From positions 62,001 through 126,000 of the forward strand of contig CBFHXG010000001.1 of the NCBI GenBank assembly GCA_965659725.1: a stretch of DNA of 64,000 bases, given 5' to 3'. The translations under genes and the position numbers were made by a program. Source of the DNA: Phaeocystidibacter sp965659725. Its GTDB lineage: Bacteria; Bacteroidota; Bacteroidia; Flavobacteriales; Schleiferiaceae. Every line of letters begins with the position of its first letter. The stretch's first letter is position 1. Below are positions 49,536-58,191 of this stretch, in pieces. Below the pieces are notes generated by a model. The model made no database searches. It was not told where the DNA came from and worked only from the letters and a program-made list of their open reading frames with translations.

Positions 49536-52178
49536 ATGACAGAGCTACGTTTATCAGGTTTAGATCCGCTTATCATTACGGGCGACTCCAACTTTGTGAA
49601 TGTTGGGGAGAGGACCAACGTAACGGGTTCCCGTAAATTCTTGCGGCTTATTCGTGAGGAGAAATTCGATGAGGCGATCGAGGTGGCTCGTGATCAAGTG
49701 GAAGGTGGCGCTCAGATCCTCGATGTGAACATGGATGAAGGGATGATTGATGGGGTAGAGACCATGACGACCTTCCTCAATCTATTGGCGGCTGAGCCAG
49801 ATATCTCTCGCATTCCAGTCATGGTGGATTCTTCGAAATGGGAGATCATCGTCGCAGGATTGAAGTGCATCCAAGGCAAAGCTATCGTCAATAGCATAAG
49901 CTTGAAGGGCGGAGAGGATGAATTCATTCGTCAGGCTAGATTCATAAAGAGAATGGGGGCCGCCGTTGTGATCATGGCCTTTGATGAGCACGGACAAGCG
50001 GATACCCTTGATAGAAGGATAGAGATCTGTGGCAGGGCCTATAAGATATTGACCGAAACCGTTGGGTTCAATCCGCAGGATATCATCTTCGACCCCAACA
50101 TATTTCCGGTGGCTACGGGAATGGAAGAACACAGGCGGAATGCGCTTGATTTCTTTGAGGCTACGAAGTGGATCAAGGAGAACTTGCCTGGTGCAAAGGT
50201 GAGCGGCGGCGTAAGCAATGTGAGCTTCAGTTTTAGGGGAAATGATGGTGTTCGTGAGGCCATTCATGCGTGTTTCTTGTACCATGGGATCAAGTATGGA
50301 ATGGACATGGGAATCGTAAACCCCTTGCAGCTGATCGTTTACGAGGAGATCGATCCAATACTTAAGAAGCACGTGGAAGATGTGCTTTTTGATGTTGATG
50401 CTGAAGCAGGAGAGAGGTTACTCGAATTCGCTCAGTCTGTTCACTCAGAACGCAAGAAGAATGAGAGGGACCTCACCTGGAGAGAGAGTCCGGTTGATAA
50501 ACGAGTGGAACACGCACTGGTCAATGGCATAGCTGAATTCATTGAAACAGATACGAAGGAAGCACTGCATTTACTCGGATCACCACTGCAAGTGATTGAA
50601 GGTCCGCTGATGGACGGAATGAATGTAGTAGGCGACCTCTTCGGTTCAGGCAAGATGTTCCTGCCTCAAGTAGTGAAGAGCGCTCGAGTGATGAAACGTG
50701 CTGTTGCTTGGTTAGAACCTTACCTGCTTGAAAGCATGAAGGCCGACCCAAGTAAGCGTCAGCAAAAGCCCAAGATCCTTCTGGCAACGGTAAAGGGAGA
50801 TGTTCACGATATCGGAAAGAATATCGTGAGTGTAGTGCTTCAATGCAATGGTTTTGAAGTAGTTGACCTTGGTGTGATGGTGCCTCCAGAGAAGATCCTC
50901 ACTACGGCGCTGGACGAAAAAGTGGATATCATAGGTCTGAGTGGATTGATCACTCCATCATTGGATGAGATGGTTTTCTTGGCCAAGGAGATGGAAGCTA
51001 GGGGATTAGACCTTCCCTTGTTGATAGGTGGAGCTACTACTTCTCGTGCCCACACTGCGGTGAAGATCGCTCCGATGTATAGTGGTCCTGTTATCCACGT
51101 AAACGACGCATCCCGCAGTGTGCCAACCGCTCAGAAGCTGCTCGGAAATGGAGCGGAAGAGTATCACGGCGCAATCAAGGAGGAGTATTTGAAGTTGGCC
51201 GATCAGTACAGTAAAAGACAACAGAAAAAGCCACTACTATCGCTGAAGGATGCTCGATTAAGAGCTCCTAAGTACGACCCATCTGGAAAGGCTTCGGCAC
51301 CTAAGAAACTCGGTTTATATGCATTGACCACAGATGTGAGAACGCTTAGGAGTTACATCGATTGGACGCCTTTCTTCCAAACCTGGGACCTTCACGGAAA
51401 GTTTCCGAGGATTTTAGAAGATGAAGTTGTAGGCCAACAAGCAACTCAGTTGTACACAGATGCCGTTCAAATGCTCGATCGCATGGAACGAGAACGATGG
51501 TCTGAACCCAAAGGTGTTTATGGTTTGTTTAAAGCTAGAAGGGTAGGCGATGACATTGAGGTGCGACATGACAACAATTCGTATACATTCATCACCCTTC
51601 GACAACAAAACGACAAGGCTAAGAATGTTCCTATTTACGCATTAGCTGACTTTGTGGATACAGAATCGGATCACATTGGGGCCTTTGCCGTAACGGCTGG
51701 TGTGGAACTGACACAGATAGCAGATAAATGGTTGAATGAAGGTGATGACTATAACTCTATCATGCTCAAGGCATTGGCTGATAGATTAGCTGAGGCCTTT
51801 GCAGAGTATTTACACCAGAGAGTTAGGGTAGACCATTGGGGATATGCCAAGGATGAAAAGCTAGATAATGCGGCATTGATCGCTGAAAAATATCGAGGAA
51901 TACGCCCTGCTCCGGGTTATCCTGCTTGTCCAGATCATCTTGAAAAGGACACCCTATTTGAGCTACTACAAGTGTCAGAGAACACGGGCATTACGCTTAC
52001 CGAACAGCGGGCTATGTTCCCAGCTGCCTCCGTGTGTGGCTATTACTTTGGTCATCGTGATGCAAAGTATTTTGGATTGGGAAAAATCACGAAAGAACAA
52101 GTGGACGATTACGCACAGCGCAAGGGAATCTCGATAGAGGATGCAGAGCGATGGTTGAGTCCAAATTTGAATTATTGA
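49536..52178 (+). CDS. metH: Methionine synthase pterin-, B12-binding and activation half (split MetH, C-terminal)
   Basis: 880 residues from ATG 49536; a TTG six bases earlier is less likely. Domains: pterin (methyl-THF) barrel about 10-290 (NFVNVGERTNVTGSRKF, GAQILDVNMDEGM, VMVDSSKW); cap helix bundle about 310-410; cobalamin-binding Rossmann domain about 410-550 with the lower-ligand motif GDVHDIGKNIVSVVLQ, then GLSGLITPSLDEM and LIGGATTSRAHTA; activation (SAM-binding) domain about 590-880 with LADRLAEAFAEYLHQRVR and RGIRPAPGYPACPDHLEK. Makes methionine from homocysteine using methyl-THF. 10 nt before metF, which supplies that methyl-THF. Confidence 0.97.
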   Translation: MTELRLSGLDPLIITGDSNFVNVGERTNVTGSRKFLRLIREEKFDEAIEVARDQVEGGAQILDVNMDEGMIDGVETMTTFLNLLAAEPDISRIPVMVDSSKWEIIVAGLKCIQGKAIVNSISLKGGEDEFIRQARFIKRMGAAVVIMAFDEHGQADTLDRRIEICGRAYKILTETVGFNPQDIIFDPNIFPVATGMEEHRRNALDFFEATKWIKENLPGAKVSGGVSNVSFSFRGNDGVREAIHACFLYHGIKYGMDMGIVNPLQLIVYEEIDPILKKHVEDVLFDVDAEAGERLLEFAQSVHSERKKNERDLTWRESPVDKRVEHALVNGIAEFIETDTKEALHLLGSPLQVIEGPLMDGMNVVGDLFGSGKMFLPQVVKSARVMKRAVAWLEPYLLESMKADPSKRQQKPKILLATVKGDVHDIGKNIVSVVLQCNGFEVVDLGVMVPPEKILTTALDEKVDIIGLSGLITPSLDEMVFLAKEMEARGLDLPLLIGGATTSRAHTAVKIAPMYSGPVIHVNDASRSVPTAQKLLGNGAEEYHGAIKEEYLKLADQYSKRQQKKPLLSLKDARLRAPKYDPSGKASAPKKLGLYALTTDVRTLRSYIDWTPFFQTWDLHGKFPRILEDEVVGQQATQLYTDAVQMLDRMERERWSEPKGVYGLFKARRVGDDIEVRHDNNSYTFITLRQQNDKAKNVPIYALADFVDTESDHIGAFAVTAGVELTQIADKWLNEGDDYNSIMLKALADRLAEAFAEYLHQRVRVDHWGYAKDEKLDNAALIAEKYRGIRPAPGYPACPDHLEKDTLFELLQVSENTGITLTEQRAMFPAASVCGYYFGHRDAKYFGLGKITKEQVDDYAQRKGISIEDAERWLSPNLNY

Positions 52179-52188
52179 GAATTAGAAT

Positions 52189-53151
52189 ATGCGCGTAGAC
52201 AAGCACATTGCCAAGGCAAAAGAGAAGAAGGAAACACTCTTCACCTTTGAAATACTTCCTCCACTTAAAGGACAAACGATACATGATATCTATGAGAATA
52301 TCGATCCTCTCATGGAATTCAAGCCGCCTTTCATCAATGTTACTTACCACAGAGAACAGGTGGTGTACAAACGTTTGAGCAATGGTTTACTCGAGCAAAA
52401 GGTGGTTAGAAAACGACCAGGAACGGTGGGTATCTGTGCTGCCTTAATGAATCGATATCAAGTTGACCCTGTGCCACATCTATTGTGTGGTGGATTTAGC
52501 AAAGAGGATACCGAAAATGCGTTGATCGACCTCAACTTCCTAGGAGTGGAGAATGTCTTGGCCTTAAGAGGAGACTCCATGCAAGATCAGGTGTATTTTG
52601 TTCCGGAGGCCGATGGTCATACCTACGCATCTGAACTTGTTGAACAGATCGTAAAACTGAATAAAGGCGAGTACCTCGATGAGGAATTGGCCAATAATTC
52701 CGCTACTAACTTTAGCATTGGCGTGGCTGGTTATCCCGAGAAACACTTTGAAGCGCCAAGCTTGAACGTGGATATCACGAACTTGAAAAGAAAGGTGAAG
52801 GCAGGGGCCAATTACATCACAACCCAGCTCTTCTTCGACAATAAGAAGTTCTTCGAATTTGAAGAAAAGTGCAGGGAAGCGGGCATCGATGTGCCTATCA
52901 TTCCAGGTCTCAAACCCATTGCCACTAAAAAGCATCTGAGCATGCTACCTCATCGTTTTCATGTAGACCTACCCGATGAGCTCGCTCTGTCGGTTATGAA
53001 GGCCAAAGACAATAAAGAAGTAAGGCAAATAGGGGTGGAGTGGGCCATTCAACAAGCTCGGGAACTGAAGGCAGCAGGAATACCAGTGATCCACTTCTAT
53101 TCGATGGGCAAGAGCGACAATATCTACAAGATCGCAAAGGAGCTTTTTTAG
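52189..53151 (+). CDS. metF: Methylenetetrahydrofolate reductase
   Basis: 320 residues. Flavoprotein TIM barrel that makes 5-methyl-THF, the methyl donor for the MetH pair just upstream. Start KETLFTFEILPPLKG with the active-site Glu, FINVTYHREQVVY, LLCGGFSKEDTENALIDL, NVLALRGD (FAD-binding), FSIGVAGYPEKHFEAPS, KAGANYITTQLFFDN and PIIPGLKPIATKKHL. Last gene of the SAM-I-controlled operon. Length is typical of bacterial MetF. Confidence 0.97.
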   Translation: MRVDKHIAKAKEKKETLFTFEILPPLKGQTIHDIYENIDPLMEFKPPFINVTYHREQVVYKRLSNGLLEQKVVRKRPGTVGICAALMNRYQVDPVPHLLCGGFSKEDTENALIDLNFLGVENVLALRGDSMQDQVYFVPEADGHTYASELVEQIVKLNKGEYLDEELANNSATNFSIGVAGYPEKHFEAPSLNVDITNLKRKVKAGANYITTQLFFDNKKFFEFEEKCREAGIDVPIIPGLKPIATKKHLSMLPHRFHVDLPDELALSVMKAKDNKEVRQIGVEWAIQQARELKAAGIPVIHFYSMGKSDNIYKIAKELF

Positions 53152-53281
53152 GGGTTACCAGTCTCAAGGTCTAAAACCTGACAACCAAAATCAGGACGGG
53201 TCAGCGGGTTACTTTCTCCCTTTCCACCTCTCTTGCTCCATACCCTCACTTTGAGTATTTTAACCCTGACCAAAACAACCT

Positions 53282-54106
53282 ATGATGTCGGACAAGGTTC
53301 CATGCTCGTCTTGCGGCACTTCTGTTGCCTTTAGTGAAGAGAATATCTACTGCCCGCATTGCGGACAACGCCAATTCAAGGAACGCTTCAAGATCCCGGC
53401 GATCTTTAAGGAGATGGTTTCCGTCTTCTTCAACCTCGAGCGTGGTCTATTGCCTACTACGGTCAAATTGACCACAGCGCCAGGCGAAGTCGTAAAGGGA
53501 TATTGAGATGGAGCTACCCGGAAGTTTTATAACCCACTGCGATATGCCTTTGTCATGGTGACGATCAGTACATTGATCACCCTAGGTTCTGGGGTGTACG
53601 ACCAACAAATGGTAGAAGTCACCCAATCCAGCGAAGGATTTTTCAACCCACAACTCGATCCGAGCCTTTCAGAAGAAGAGCGGCAGATCCAGCAGGATTG
53701 GAATAATAAGGTACAGGAGAATACAAAGAAGTATCTCAACGTCATCTCTTTGTTGGGAATTCCCTTCGGGGCATTGTCGCTCCGGCTTTTGTTCGTAGAT
53801 CGAAAGAGATATTACGGCGAACATATCATTGCGGCATGCTACTACATTGGACATACTTCCCTTTTGGGCATACCATTGATCTTGTTGGTGCTATTCGGTG
53901 TTTTGGGTCCCATTGAAAACTCCATTATCGCACTCTTAGTGAACTTTATCTATGGCATTTGGATGATCAAGAAGATATACGATGTGAGTTGGTTGCGTTC
54001 GATTATCTCCGGACCTTTATCTGCCATCATCACCTTTATAGCCGTTATGATCGTGTCGTTTATCGTTGGTACGGTCAGTTATCTAATCAGCAATGTATGG
54101 ACGTAG
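53282..54106 (+). pseudogene. DUF3667 membrane protein gene interrupted by one in-frame TGA
   Basis: One frame of 275 codons. Codons 1-74 (or from the second ATG) give a zinc ribbon CSSCG ... CPHCGQRQ and the DUF3667 start IFKEMVSVFFNLERGLLPT, TTAPGEVVKGY. TGA at 53504-53506 sits where a Trp or similar residue is expected, and the frame continues unbroken as DGATRKFYNPLRYAFVMVTI, the conserved ...RKxYNPxRY part of the domain, then four hydrophobic helices to 54106. So 1 base change breaks an otherwise complete gene. TGA from TGG is the simplest cause. It may be a recent null allele, a sequencing error, or read-through; the first is favoured because two other broken genes lie in this window. 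Overlaps the Nudix gene start by 10 nt. Confidence 0.82.
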
Positions 54107-54585
54107 CAACCGACCTCGTGGTGTTTTCTTGGGATGGGTCCGAATGGAAGATCTTACTGATCAAAAGGGCATATCCACCGTTTGAAGGAAAATGGGCCTT
54201 GCCAGGAGGTTTTGTGGAACGTGATGAAGACTTGGCAGAAGCGGCGATCAGAGAGCTACAAGAAGAAACAGGCGTACATCTAAAGAATTTGTTTCAAGTG
54301 GGTGCATTTGGGAAACCAGATAGAGACCCTAGAAAGCGCGTCATCAGCATAACGTATTGCGCTATTTTACACGAGATGTTCCCAACTGAAGCAGGGGATG
54401 ACGCCGCTGAATCTGTTTGGTTCAGTCTAGATGAGCTGCCAGACCTTGCCTTCGATCACGACAATCTACTCAGGATCGCTTTGCAGAAAATCCAGGATCA
54501 CTATCGACTAAAGAAGCATCTTCCCGCAAGTGGAGCACTTGAGAGTAAAGCGATACACACCTTTATGGCAACCGTGTTGAGCTAG
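54097..54585 (+). CDS. Nudix hydrolase
   Basis: 162 residues from ATG 54097 (MDVATDLVVFSWDGSEWKIL). The frame opens earlier (53959), but that part overlaps the DUF3667 gene in another frame. Nudix box: GGFVERDEDLAEAAIRELQE followed by ETGV, with the Mg2+-binding Glu residues in place. The N-terminus LLIKRAYPPFEGKWALPGG and the C-terminal winged-helix-like extension (ESKAIHTFMATVLS) resemble ADP-ribose pyrophosphatase/NrtR-type proteins, but the DNA-binding half is too short to be a repressor. Substrate unknown. Confidence 0.93.
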   Translation: MDVATDLVVFSWDGSEWKILLIKRAYPPFEGKWALPGGFVERDEDLAEAAIRELQEETGVHLKNLFQVGAFGKPDRDPRKRVISITYCAILHEMFPTEAGDDAAESVWFSLDELPDLAFDHDNLLRIALQKIQDHYRLKKHLPASGALESKAIHTFMATVLS

Positions 54586-54782
54586 GCTTCTGGACTCAGG
54601 CTAGAGCGCTTATTCAAACTGATGTAACCGGCATAGCCTAAAGCACCAACCTGACTGAGCAAACCGATGACCATCAGAATGTTGGAACCGGCTATTTCTA
54701 AGAATCGCATACAAGCGCCCAGGATAATTTCACCTGTTCCCGAAAGGGTGAGAAGAAGTAATAGGCGGTAAGGACGCTTCAT
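54582..54782 (-). CDS. Small two-helix membrane protein
   Basis: 66 residues: MKRPYRLLLLLTLSGTGEII, a first helix (about 6-24), a second helix (about 34-54, ILMVIGLLSQVGALGYAGYI) and a polar end. It begins 4 nt after the stop of the T9SS protein gene on the same strand, as an operon partner would. The 3' end overlaps the Nudix gene by 4 nt. I do not recognise a family; the evidence for a gene is position, a basic N-terminus and membrane-like composition. Confidence 0.6.
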   Translation of the reverse strand: MKRPYRLLLLLTLSGTGEIILGACMRFLEIAGSNILMVIGLLSQVGALGYAGYISLNKRSSLSPEA

Positions 54783-54786
54783 GAGA

Positions 54787-56880
54787 TCACTGTTTTATTA
54801 TTCTGTCGGTAAAGATCGATTCGTCTTCCATCATGATATCCAGGATGTAAACCCCAGAGGATAAAGGAGCTAAATCGAATTGAAGATAGTGCTTTCCAGC
54901 GTTAATTGCACGTTCATCAACAGTTTCTACTGGTCTTCCATTCACATCACTGATTAGAACCGTGATCGTACCCGCCTTGGCAGCCTCGAATACAACTCCA
55001 AATTGACCCGATGATGGGTTGGGGTAGATCATGTTCTCATTGGGAATGTCGAATGGCACTATGTAATTCTCCGTGTAAACACATCCTCTGTCATCTGTGA
55101 CCATTACATCCACTGTATCACCACCACATGCCGTAAAGGTTTCCGTTCCTTCGGTGCCGTTCCAAACATAGGTGTAAGGAGGCACCCCGCCACTCGGAAT
55201 GATCTCGAGTCCTTGTTCACACTGACTATTTGAAGCGGTATGTTCTATATCAACGGCAAGTGCCGATGAATCAGGTGATGTTAACTCGGCGAAATATGCC
55301 GTATTACTACGTGTATCGGTTCCAAAGAATCCAGCGATGTAAACTTTACCGGGTTCAGGATAATAATTTTGAATTCCGAAGTAATCACCCCAACGATCTC
55401 CACCGGTGAGTCGCTGCACATAGTTCTCTCCAGGATGAACCTCCAGCACATCACTATAATCTCCGTCGTTGCTCATGTACACAGCACTTACTCCGGCAAA
55501 GTCGGATGGAGATGTGTGATTAAAGCCAATGATCAGCTCTTCATCACACTCTTCATTTCCAGTCCACGCCAAGTTCGGATATCCAAAGTCCTTAATTGGA
55601 TCGCTGATAAGATTTGCCGTGATAAATGAACTCTGTGAACCCGGGTTGTGCAAAGTGCCGTGATAGACCGCTGCTCTTTGAGTTGTAAAATTCCTTGTCG
55701 TAGAAACGAACTCGATGTTGCCATCCGGCATGCGGATCGCCCCTAAGACACGCGCATCATTGGTCTGTAGTCCATCTGTTGGGTCATTCGGATCTGTGTC
55801 TGCCTGTCGTCCATTTGGTGGCACGCCGTAAGGTGTATCTGATTGACGCACTCGAATGCGAAGATCCTCCGGCCCCGTAAGATCTGAATGAAGGGAGAGC
55901 ACAAAAATGCTATCATTCTGAATGTCGAAGTTACGGTTCGAAAGGAAGTAGGCGGTGTCGATCTTTCCGTTGTAACCCTTCACACAATGCAAATTCCTGA
56001 TGTACCGATTTCCGAATCGGATATCGTGATACAACCGGTTAGGCATGCTCGTATCTCCACTAAAACCTGCCTTTTTATCGAGTTGCCAGATGATCGAGCC
56101 ATCAAAACCTACCTGCCATGACACATTTGGAATGATGAGGTTCGCCGTAATGAAGAGATGATCATCCGTTATATTCATTGCCGGGAAGTCCGTCCAACGG
56201 TCGTTGTTCAAAGGGTTGCCTGGCAAGATGTAAACGAACCACGGATCATTTGGATCATTGGTAGAGGAGAAGCAAACCGCGATCTTGCTAGTTTGCGGCG
56301 TATTGTTCTTGAGGAAAACAAGAATGAACCTATCGGCATCTTGATCATACATCAATTTAGGATCGAATCCACGATCGTTGCCTGCATCCGGACCTACTTG
56401 ATCAAGGCTCACATAACTATTTACGATGTGAAGGGTGTCATTGTTAAGGTCGTAGGCCCACAACAAGGAGTTTACACCACCGAGTAGGATGTTATCATTG
56501 TTGATGGCCAGTGTGTTGTCATTCGGAATGCCCGCATACAATCTAGTTTCAAGCCCAATAGATGGGTAAACTCTGTACATATCCGACGACCAACCTTTCA
56601 CTGGTTGAGGTGCAATGCGTTTTTGCGATGTGAAGGGATCTTGACCAACCTCCTGAAAAAGCGCGTCCGCCTCCACTTTGATGGCATTCAGCTGACTTCT
56701 CCAATGCATAGCGTCTGGGGCCTCAAGTGAAGTGATCTGAGGATTGAAGCCTGGCTCAATATCCCGAGGTACAAAATCAGCCTGTCGTTGGATATCGAAT
56801 TGGGAGGATTGCACCGACACCTGAGCGAAGAGTGGAAGTGCAAGTGTGAATGCGAATAGCGTCGCGTAAAGTTTCTTCAT
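54787..56880 (-). CDS. T9SS-sorted secreted protein with SprB-like repeat
   Basis: 697 residues. Signal peptide 1-19 (LYATLFAFTLALPLFAQ). Residues about 100-535 form a large beta-rich domain without a recognised catalytic motif (DNDNILLGGVNSLLWAYDLN-like and RWTDFPAMNITDDHLFITAN segments suggest a propeller-type fold). About 548-607 is an SprB-like repeat: SGGVPPYTYVWNGTEGTETF followed by VDVMVTDDRGCVYTENY. The last about 70 residues (NMIYPNPSSGQFGVVFEAAK ... SSGVYILDIMMEDESIFTDRIIKQ) are a type A sorting domain. Probably exported and attached to the surface; role unknown. Confidence 0.88.
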   Translation of the reverse strand: MKKLYATLFAFTLALPLFAQVSVQSSQFDIQRQADFVPRDIEPGFNPQITSLEAPDAMHWRSQLNAIKVEADALFQEVGQDPFTSQKRIAPQPVKGWSSDMYRVYPSIGLETRLYAGIPNDNTLAINNDNILLGGVNSLLWAYDLNNDTLHIVNSYVSLDQVGPDAGNDRGFDPKLMYDQDADRFILVFLKNNTPQTSKIAVCFSSTNDPNDPWFVYILPGNPLNNDRWTDFPAMNITDDHLFITANLIIPNVSWQVGFDGSIIWQLDKKAGFSGDTSMPNRLYHDIRFGNRYIRNLHCVKGYNGKIDTAYFLSNRNFDIQNDSIFVLSLHSDLTGPEDLRIRVRQSDTPYGVPPNGRQADTDPNDPTDGLQTNDARVLGAIRMPDGNIEFVSTTRNFTTQRAAVYHGTLHNPGSQSSFITANLISDPIKDFGYPNLAWTGNEECDEELIIGFNHTSPSDFAGVSAVYMSNDGDYSDVLEVHPGENYVQRLTGGDRWGDYFGIQNYYPEPGKVYIAGFFGTDTRSNTAYFAELTSPDSSALAVDIEHTASNSQCEQGLEIIPSGGVPPYTYVWNGTEGTETFTACGGDTVDVMVTDDRGCVYTENYIVPFDIPNENMIYPNPSSGQFGVVFEAAKAGTITVLISDVNGRPVETVDERAINAGKHYLQFDLAPLSSGVYILDIMMEDESIFTDRIIKQ

Positions 56881-56899
56881 CTATCTGAACCTTAAGTCT

Positions 56900-56932
56900 C
56901 AAATATAAGAAATGAACCTCACGATCATCCAA
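56900..56932 (-). promoter_or_regulatory. Promoter of the T9SS protein gene
   Basis: Minus-strand TATATTTG (56907-56900), full match, with TTG about 22 bp upstream. Leader of about 15-18 nt to ATG 56880. Confidence 0.6.
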
Positions 56933-57043
56933 TGATCGAATAAACCATCCAACCTATCTTACGGAACCTTCTTAGTTGGTTGGGTCTTTCCAAACTCCAC
57001 CTATGATTCTTACATTTTGTCCTTATTACCTATACCTCTTATC

Positions 57044-58185
57044 GTGCTAAAAAAACTCTTGCTCTTTGTTGTTTTTCCCCTGTGCGCTTGGGGTCAGAAT
57101 GATTCTCTCTCCTTGACCGTTCCGTTTAGCGTTGATTCAACTCATCTAACGGCCTGGAATGGAGAGGAGTATGTTCCCTTTTTTATCAAAGGTATCAACC
57201 TTGGAGTAAGTGTTCCAGGTACTTTTCCCGGCGAACTTGCGGCCTTTGAGGCTGATTACTAACGTTGGTTTGAATTGATCCATGAAGCCGGGTTCCATGT
57301 TGTTCGTCTCTAAACACTTCACTATCCACGTTTTTACGATCAGCTAGCCAAGTACAATTCAGAGCATCCCAATTCACCATTGTACTTCATTCAAGGGGTT
57401 TGGTTAGAGGAAGAGATTCCCAATTACGACCACGATCTGTTCACATTGACATCCTCATTTCACGATGAAATGTTGGCCAATGTTCGAAGTGTACACGGAG
57501 ATACAACGATCCCACCGCTGGAATTCGATTGGAGGTTCGTTGGAACCAAGAAACACATCTGGCACCTGATCGCATTTCGTGGGAAACGTATTTTATTGTA
57601 GATCAAGTGTCTGAAGTGAAGAAGAAGAGCTATTTCATTATGAAGTAAGGCCTTCCTCAGCTGCCGGATTTTACGTTGACCCGCCTCGATCACTATTCGA
57701 TAACGGAACCATTGGTCGTGGATGCTTCAAAAGGTGTGTTGTCTAACGATGAACAGCTGAGCTCTGGAGAAATGAAGGCATTTTTGAACCGGGCTCCAAG
57801 CCAGGGATTCATTCAAATGGCCAGTGATGGTGGTTTTAGCTACCAGCCGCGCCCTGGTTTTATAGGGATGGACACCATTACATATACGGTCTGGTCGAAT
57901 GGAACGGAAAGCGTGGAAACTACTGTACTTCTTGAGGTGGTTCAGCCGTCGAAAGAAACAGCCTTGTCCATAGGTCCAGTGCCTACCGATGATCGCATAA
58001 ACGTTCGATCAGAATTGTCGATCGACCAACTGGACGTGCTCGACATGGAAGGCCGTTTAGTGCAAAGTCTATCTCCAAACTCTCGCAACTTCGATATCGA
58101 TCTAGGGTCACTATCTGCCGGATCCTATGTGCTTCGGTTTGGAGTAGGGCAGGACCAATGGGTTAGAAAGGTGATCGTTTACTGA
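57044..58185 (+). pseudogene. Decayed T9SS-sorted glycoside-hydrolase-like gene
   Basis: A GTG start (57044) gives signal MLKKLLLFVVFPLCAWGQ, then FFIKGINLGVSVPGTFPGEL. The frame is cut by TAA at 57260-57262 and TAA at 57311-57313, yet reads on in phase as RWFELIHEAGFHVVRL, TLHYPRFYDQLAKYN and FIQGVWLEEEIPNYDHDLF, the N-terminal barrel region of large beta-galactosidase/cellulase-like glycosidases. Near 57515 the coding frame shifts (+2 to +1), with the middle of the enzyme missing: the next readable part is EVRWNQETHLAPDRISWETY, broken by TAA 57646-57648, then a cadherin-like domain (ASDGGFSYQPRPGFIGMDTI) and a T9SS tail (LSAGSYVLRFGVGQDQWVRK). Three stops, one frameshift and a large deletion show it cannot make a working enzyme. 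Confidence 0.88.
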
Positions 58186-58191
58186 TCTACC

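Noticed and set aside
21539..58185. Alternative genetic code or suppressor use (stop codons read as amino acids)
   Set aside because: All three stop codons occur in broken genes, and TAA, TAG and TGA all end many intact genes here.
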